Shown here piece by piece: positions 7,036 through 8,599 of a DNA stretch of 8,599 nt. How positions within the stretch are numbered: position 1 is the first letter of the stretch; the number at the start of each line of letters is the position of its first letter. A program made the position numbers and the translations under genes. This DNA is from an uncultured Candidatus Udaeobacter sp. (GTDB taxonomy: Bacteria > Verrucomicrobiota > Verrucomicrobiia > Chthoniobacterales > UBA10450). The notes beneath the pieces were generated by a model. It worked only from the letters and a program-made list of their open reading frames with translations, did no database searches and was not told where the DNA came from. The stretch is from positions 1-8,599 of the forward strand of contig CATPBS010000114.1 in the NCBI GenBank assembly GCA_955652715.1. Reading direction: 5' to 3'.

Positions 7036-7097
7036 CTGTAGTGGCAGCCGTGCCGGCTGTGCTCTTGGAATGCGGGGCCATACGGCGGGCTCTACAG
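7036..7097. repeat. Inverted pair of CTGTAG-bounded hairpin repeats
   Basis: The element opens with CTGTAG (7036-7041) and closes with CTACAG (7092-7097). The left half holds CAGCCG (7045-7050), loop TGC, CGGCTG (7054-7059), a perfect 6-bp hairpin. Read from the other strand, the right half also starts CTGTAG and continues AGCCCGCCGTATGGCC, which resembles the left half. The layout is thus two diverged copies head to head, as in paired REP elements. The third relative is at 1624-1648. Confidence 0.5.
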
Positions 7098-7102
7098 AAA
7101 TC

Positions 7103-7180
7103 GCTCAACATCAATTTGAGAAATCCTTCCCATTTTGATGTTGGGCGTTCGACGTTGAGCGTTGGACGTTCGTTGGGGCG
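7103..7180. repeat. Inverted repeat plus GTTGRRCGTT-like tandem motif
   Basis: GCTCAACATCAA (7103-7114) pairs with TTGATGTTGGGC (7135-7146) with one mismatch and a 20-nt spacer. It runs into degenerate short repeats at 7137-7180 (GATGTTGGGC, GTTCGACGTT, GAGCGTTGGA, CGTTCGTTGG). The motif is close to the arms at 5040-5102. It lies downstream of the small ribosomal-protein-like gene and upstream of the TPR gene. Confidence 0.45.
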
Positions 7181-7195
7181 CCAGAGGCTTAGGAA

Positions 7196-7300
7196 TTACA
7201 CCTTGTAACGCAGACGCTTCTTATGCCGATGCGCCTTCATGCGTTTGCGGCGCTTGTGCTTGGCAATTTTAGCTTTGCGTCTTTTTTTAAGAGAGCCCAT
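7196..7300 (-). CDS. AURKAIP1/COX24 domain small basic protein, bS22-type ribosomal protein
   Basis: Thirty-four residues run from ATG at 7300 to TAA at 7198-7196. The product begins MGSLKKRRKAKIAKHKRRKR and ends RHKKRLRYKV, about two-thirds Lys, Arg or His. The start MGSxxKKRRKxKxxKHKxxK is the signature of the AURKAIP1/COX24 family. Members include very small bacterial ribosomal proteins such as mycobacterial bS22, and the C-terminal part of mitochondrial AURKAIP1. A role on the small ribosomal subunit is inferred from this. There is no strong Shine-Dalgarno site; the upstream bases are CTGGAAATCTGA. It is easily missed by gene callers because of its size. The downstream gap is repeat-rich and the methyltransferase gene ends 85 bp upstream. 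Confidence 0.85.
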   Translation of the reverse strand: MGSLKKRRKAKIAKHKRRKRMKAHRHKKRLRYKV

Positions 7301-7385
7301 TCAGATTTCCAGGTTCGGAACTCGCGATTCAACCATCTAATCCGCCATATTGCAACTCCGTTCCAAGTGGGAGAATCGCCCTGCA

Positions 7386-8039
7386 TCACTTGACGAGGGC
7401 TTGCGGCTTCTGCGCAGCCATAATCATGCTCTTCCACAGGAAAGGTACTCTACCCGCTCCAATGAAGCGGACGACGCGGAAACCGCCTTCGTTCAACAGC
7501 CGCGACAGAGTCTTGCGTGACCAGAACCTAATGTGCCCGCCGTCCCAAAAGGGATTGAGATGTGTGTCCCACTTGTTGGTGAGCGCAAGAACGAGATTCT
7601 TCAGGTATCCATGATACGGAGTGCTGATGATAAGGTGACCCCCGGGGCGGAGCAGCTGCTTCGCGAAGTGAGGGAGGTTGCGAGGTCTAAGAAGATGCTC
7701 GATTACCTCCGTAGCGATAGCCATATCAAAGCTCTCGTTACCAACCGCTGAGGGCTCGTCATCTACTCCAAGCTGGTGGAAGACCAGCTCGGGCGCGGAA
7801 CTCTGTGCGATCCGGACGCCGTCGGCGCTCGGCTCGCAACCTATCACTTCGTATCCTCGGCTGGCAAGCTCGCGACATAATGCGCCGTTACCGCACCCGA
7901 TATCGACGACGCGGCGCGCGCCCAGTTCCGCGCACAGCGTGATGATATGCCGCCACAGATATGCTTCCGTATGGGCCGCCTCCGCGGAGCCGTAGTGATA
8001 CTCCGCCAAATCGCCCCGGGATGCTGGCTCCGTTTGCAC
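7386..8039 (-). CDS. Class I SAM-dependent methyltransferase
   Basis: The product has 217 residues. The Rossmann-type SAM fold is clear: motif I VVDIGCGNG (44-52), an acidic residue after strand 2 (E69 in GCEPS) that would contact the ribose, FDMAIATEVIEHL (104-116), and LRPGGHLIISTPYHG (130-144). This resembles the UbiG/Methyltransf_11/23 group, which acts on small molecules or lipids. The substrate cannot be read from the sequence. The C-terminal part includes WDTHLNPFWDGGHIRFWS, a form also seen in methyltransferases near glycan or polysaccharide genes. The start is GTG at 8039, since an in-frame TAA lies six codons upstream and no ATG intervenes. No good Shine-Dalgarno site is visible. 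It follows the lipoprotein gene after 82 bp on the same strand. Confidence 0.88.
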   Translation of the reverse strand: MQTEPASRGDLAEYHYGSAEAAHTEAYLWRHIITLCAELGARRVVDIGCGNGALCRELASRGYEVIGCEPSADGVRIAQSSAPELVFHQLGVDDEPSAVGNESFDMAIATEVIEHLLRPRNLPHFAKQLLRPGGHLIISTPYHGYLKNLVLALTNKWDTHLNPFWDGGHIRFWSRKTLSRLLNEGGFRVVRFIGAGRVPFLWKSMIMAAQKPQALVK

Positions 8040-8121
8040 AGAATCAGAACTGCTTTAAAGAAGATACAGGCTGCAGCAGCTGGTTAGATCTATTGATCAT
8101 GAAGTCATTAGAATCTCCCCC

Positions 8122-8415
8122 TCATAGCGCCACGTGCCATCGATGCGCTTGATAATACAGTGAAACCACAAGCCCTTCGAGGCGGCGACCATGATAGATG
8201 TGTATCTCGTCTCTGCTAACTACGTCCACCTCCGAGATAGGGTCATCGTGAGGGGTGTGTGCGGTCTCATCTGCGCGTATCGCCGCGCGAATGTCTGCCA
8301 GAGTTACGCGATGCAATGCAAAGCCATAGACACGCGTATCTCCGATCTTTACCGATGAGCACGCCGCCAGCATTGATCCGATGGCGGCGAGTGAGACAAC
8401 GATGCGTAGCCGCAT
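8122..8415 (-). CDS. Small predicted lipoprotein of unknown function
   Basis: The product has 97 residues. An N-terminal leader MRLRIVVSLAAIGSM ends in a lipobox LAAC, so Cys19 would be lipidated and the mature protein would be about 79 residues anchored to a membrane. The rest (VKIGDTRVYGFALHRVTLADIRAAIRADE, then VDVVSRDEIHIYHGRRL and YYQAHRWHVAL) looks like a small alpha/beta domain. I do not recognise a family. A three-arm inverted repeat and a promoter-like pair lie directly upstream. The gap to the preceding partial gene is 42 bp and to the methyltransferase 82 bp. Confidence 0.65.
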   Translation of the reverse strand: MRLRIVVSLAAIGSMLAACSSVKIGDTRVYGFALHRVTLADIRAAIRADETAHTPHDDPISEVDVVSRDEIHIYHGRRLEGLVVSLYYQAHRWHVAL

Positions 8416-8416
8416 A

Positions 8417-8452
8417 GGTCTAACGAGAATTAGACCGAAAAATTCCGTCTAA
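8417..8452 (-). promoter_or_regulatory. Three-arm inverted repeat between the stop of one gene and the lipoprotein ATG
   Basis: On the minus strand the order is TTAGAC (8452-8447), GGTCTAA (8436-8430) and TTAGACC (8423-8417), ending one base before the ATG. The first and middle arms can pair over 6 bp, with three further inner pairs after a G-G mismatch. The middle and last arms pair perfectly over 7 bp with a 6-nt loop. The two hairpins exclude each other, so an attenuator-like switch or a protein operator is possible. The structure is seen; the function is inferred. Confidence 0.4.
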
Positions 8453-8457
8453 TCCAA
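8429..8457 (-). promoter_or_regulatory. Predicted promoter of the lipoprotein gene overlapping the inverted repeat
   Basis: TTGGAT (8457-8452) and, after 17 nt, TCTAAT (8434-8429, five of six matches to the -10 consensus) lie just upstream of the ATG. The -35 match is poor. Initiation here would leave only a few untranslated bases, and the -10 box lies in the middle repeat arm. Confidence 0.25.
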
Positions 8458-8599
8458 TCACTTCTTCAGCATTGCATCGCGTCTGGCGCGGAACTCGCTT
8501 CCCGCTTTCCATTCTGGAAACTTGTCGTCATTGGCGACTTGGTAGCCGACTTCAAAGAGAAGTTGGACATCCTGCACTGCGCCGGAGAGATCCCAACTG
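8458..8599 (-). CDS. C-terminal fragment of an unidentified protein
   Basis: On the minus strand the frame is open from the window edge to TGA at 8460-8458 and yields 46 residues, beginning [20 protein letters not shown] and ending RRDAMLKK. The segment is mostly helical in character, with a charged Arg/Lys-rich end. No family is recognisable from this piece. The frame is supported by continuity to the window edge and by the close, same-strand lipoprotein gene 42 bp downstream. Confidence 0.55.
   Translation of the reverse strand, partial: SWDLSGAVQDVQLLFEVGYQVANDDKFPEWKAGSEFRARRDAMLKK

Noticed and set aside
7301..7385. tRNA-like GGTTCGGAACTC in the gap before the methyltransferase stop
   Set aside because: No acceptor stem, D arm or anticodon arm could be fitted around it on either strand.
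7237..7437. 66-codon minus-strand frame overlapping the small ribosomal-protein-like gene
   Set aside because: It overlaps both the methyltransferase end and the AURKAIP1/COX24 gene in another frame and has no recognisable features.
8040..8121. 18-codon minus-strand frame from ATG in the gap before the methyltransferase
   Set aside because: It is very short, has no ribosome site, and is in a different frame from the methyltransferase; no evidence that it is translated.

Overview
The window looks like a chromosomal stretch from a free-living, moderately GC-rich Gram-negative bacterium. The envelope proteins carry Sec and lipoprotein signals, and several intergenic gaps hold short palindromic repeats. 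A 34-residue basic AURKAIP1/COX24-type ribosomal protein, together with the repeat style (CTGTAG-bounded hairpins and GTTCGATGTT-like runs), suggests Verrucomicrobiota, possibly a soil Chthoniobacterales-like lineage. That assignment is inference and no rRNA is present to confirm it.

Left part, plus strand (1-1607): the C-terminal end of a VOC/glyoxalase-fold protein; a 150-bp gap with a sigma70-like promoter whose spacer holds a perfect 12-bp palindrome; a secreted DUF1326 protein with a CxCxxxCxC motif and a His-rich loop; and a cyclic-phosphodiesterase/2H-phosphoesterase-like gene. The last gene has no ATG, GTG or TTG upstream of its first catalytic motif.

Centre, minus strand (6956 down to 1731): three genes that probably form one unit. 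In transcription order they are a 612-aa periplasmic TPR protein, an AI-2E (PerM-like) family membrane permease, and a 627-aa membrane-anchored TPR protein. A promoter-like pair upstream of the first gene would start the transcript at or next to its ATG, so that gene may be leaderless. This unit converges on the left-hand plus-strand genes across a gap with a perfect hairpin.

Right part, minus strand (8599 down to 7196): the C-terminus of an unidentified protein, a small predicted lipoprotein, a class I SAM-dependent methyltransferase with a GTG start, and the 34-aa ribosomal-protein-like gene. A three-armed repeat able to form two mutually exclusive hairpins lies between the first two of these.

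No mobile element, CRISPR array, tRNA or rRNA was seen. The most notable points are the three-gene TPR / AI-2E / TPR cassette, the short-repeat families in the gaps, the missing canonical start of the phosphoesterase, and the switch-like three-arm repeat before the lipoprotein. No gap without a gene exceeds 300 bases.
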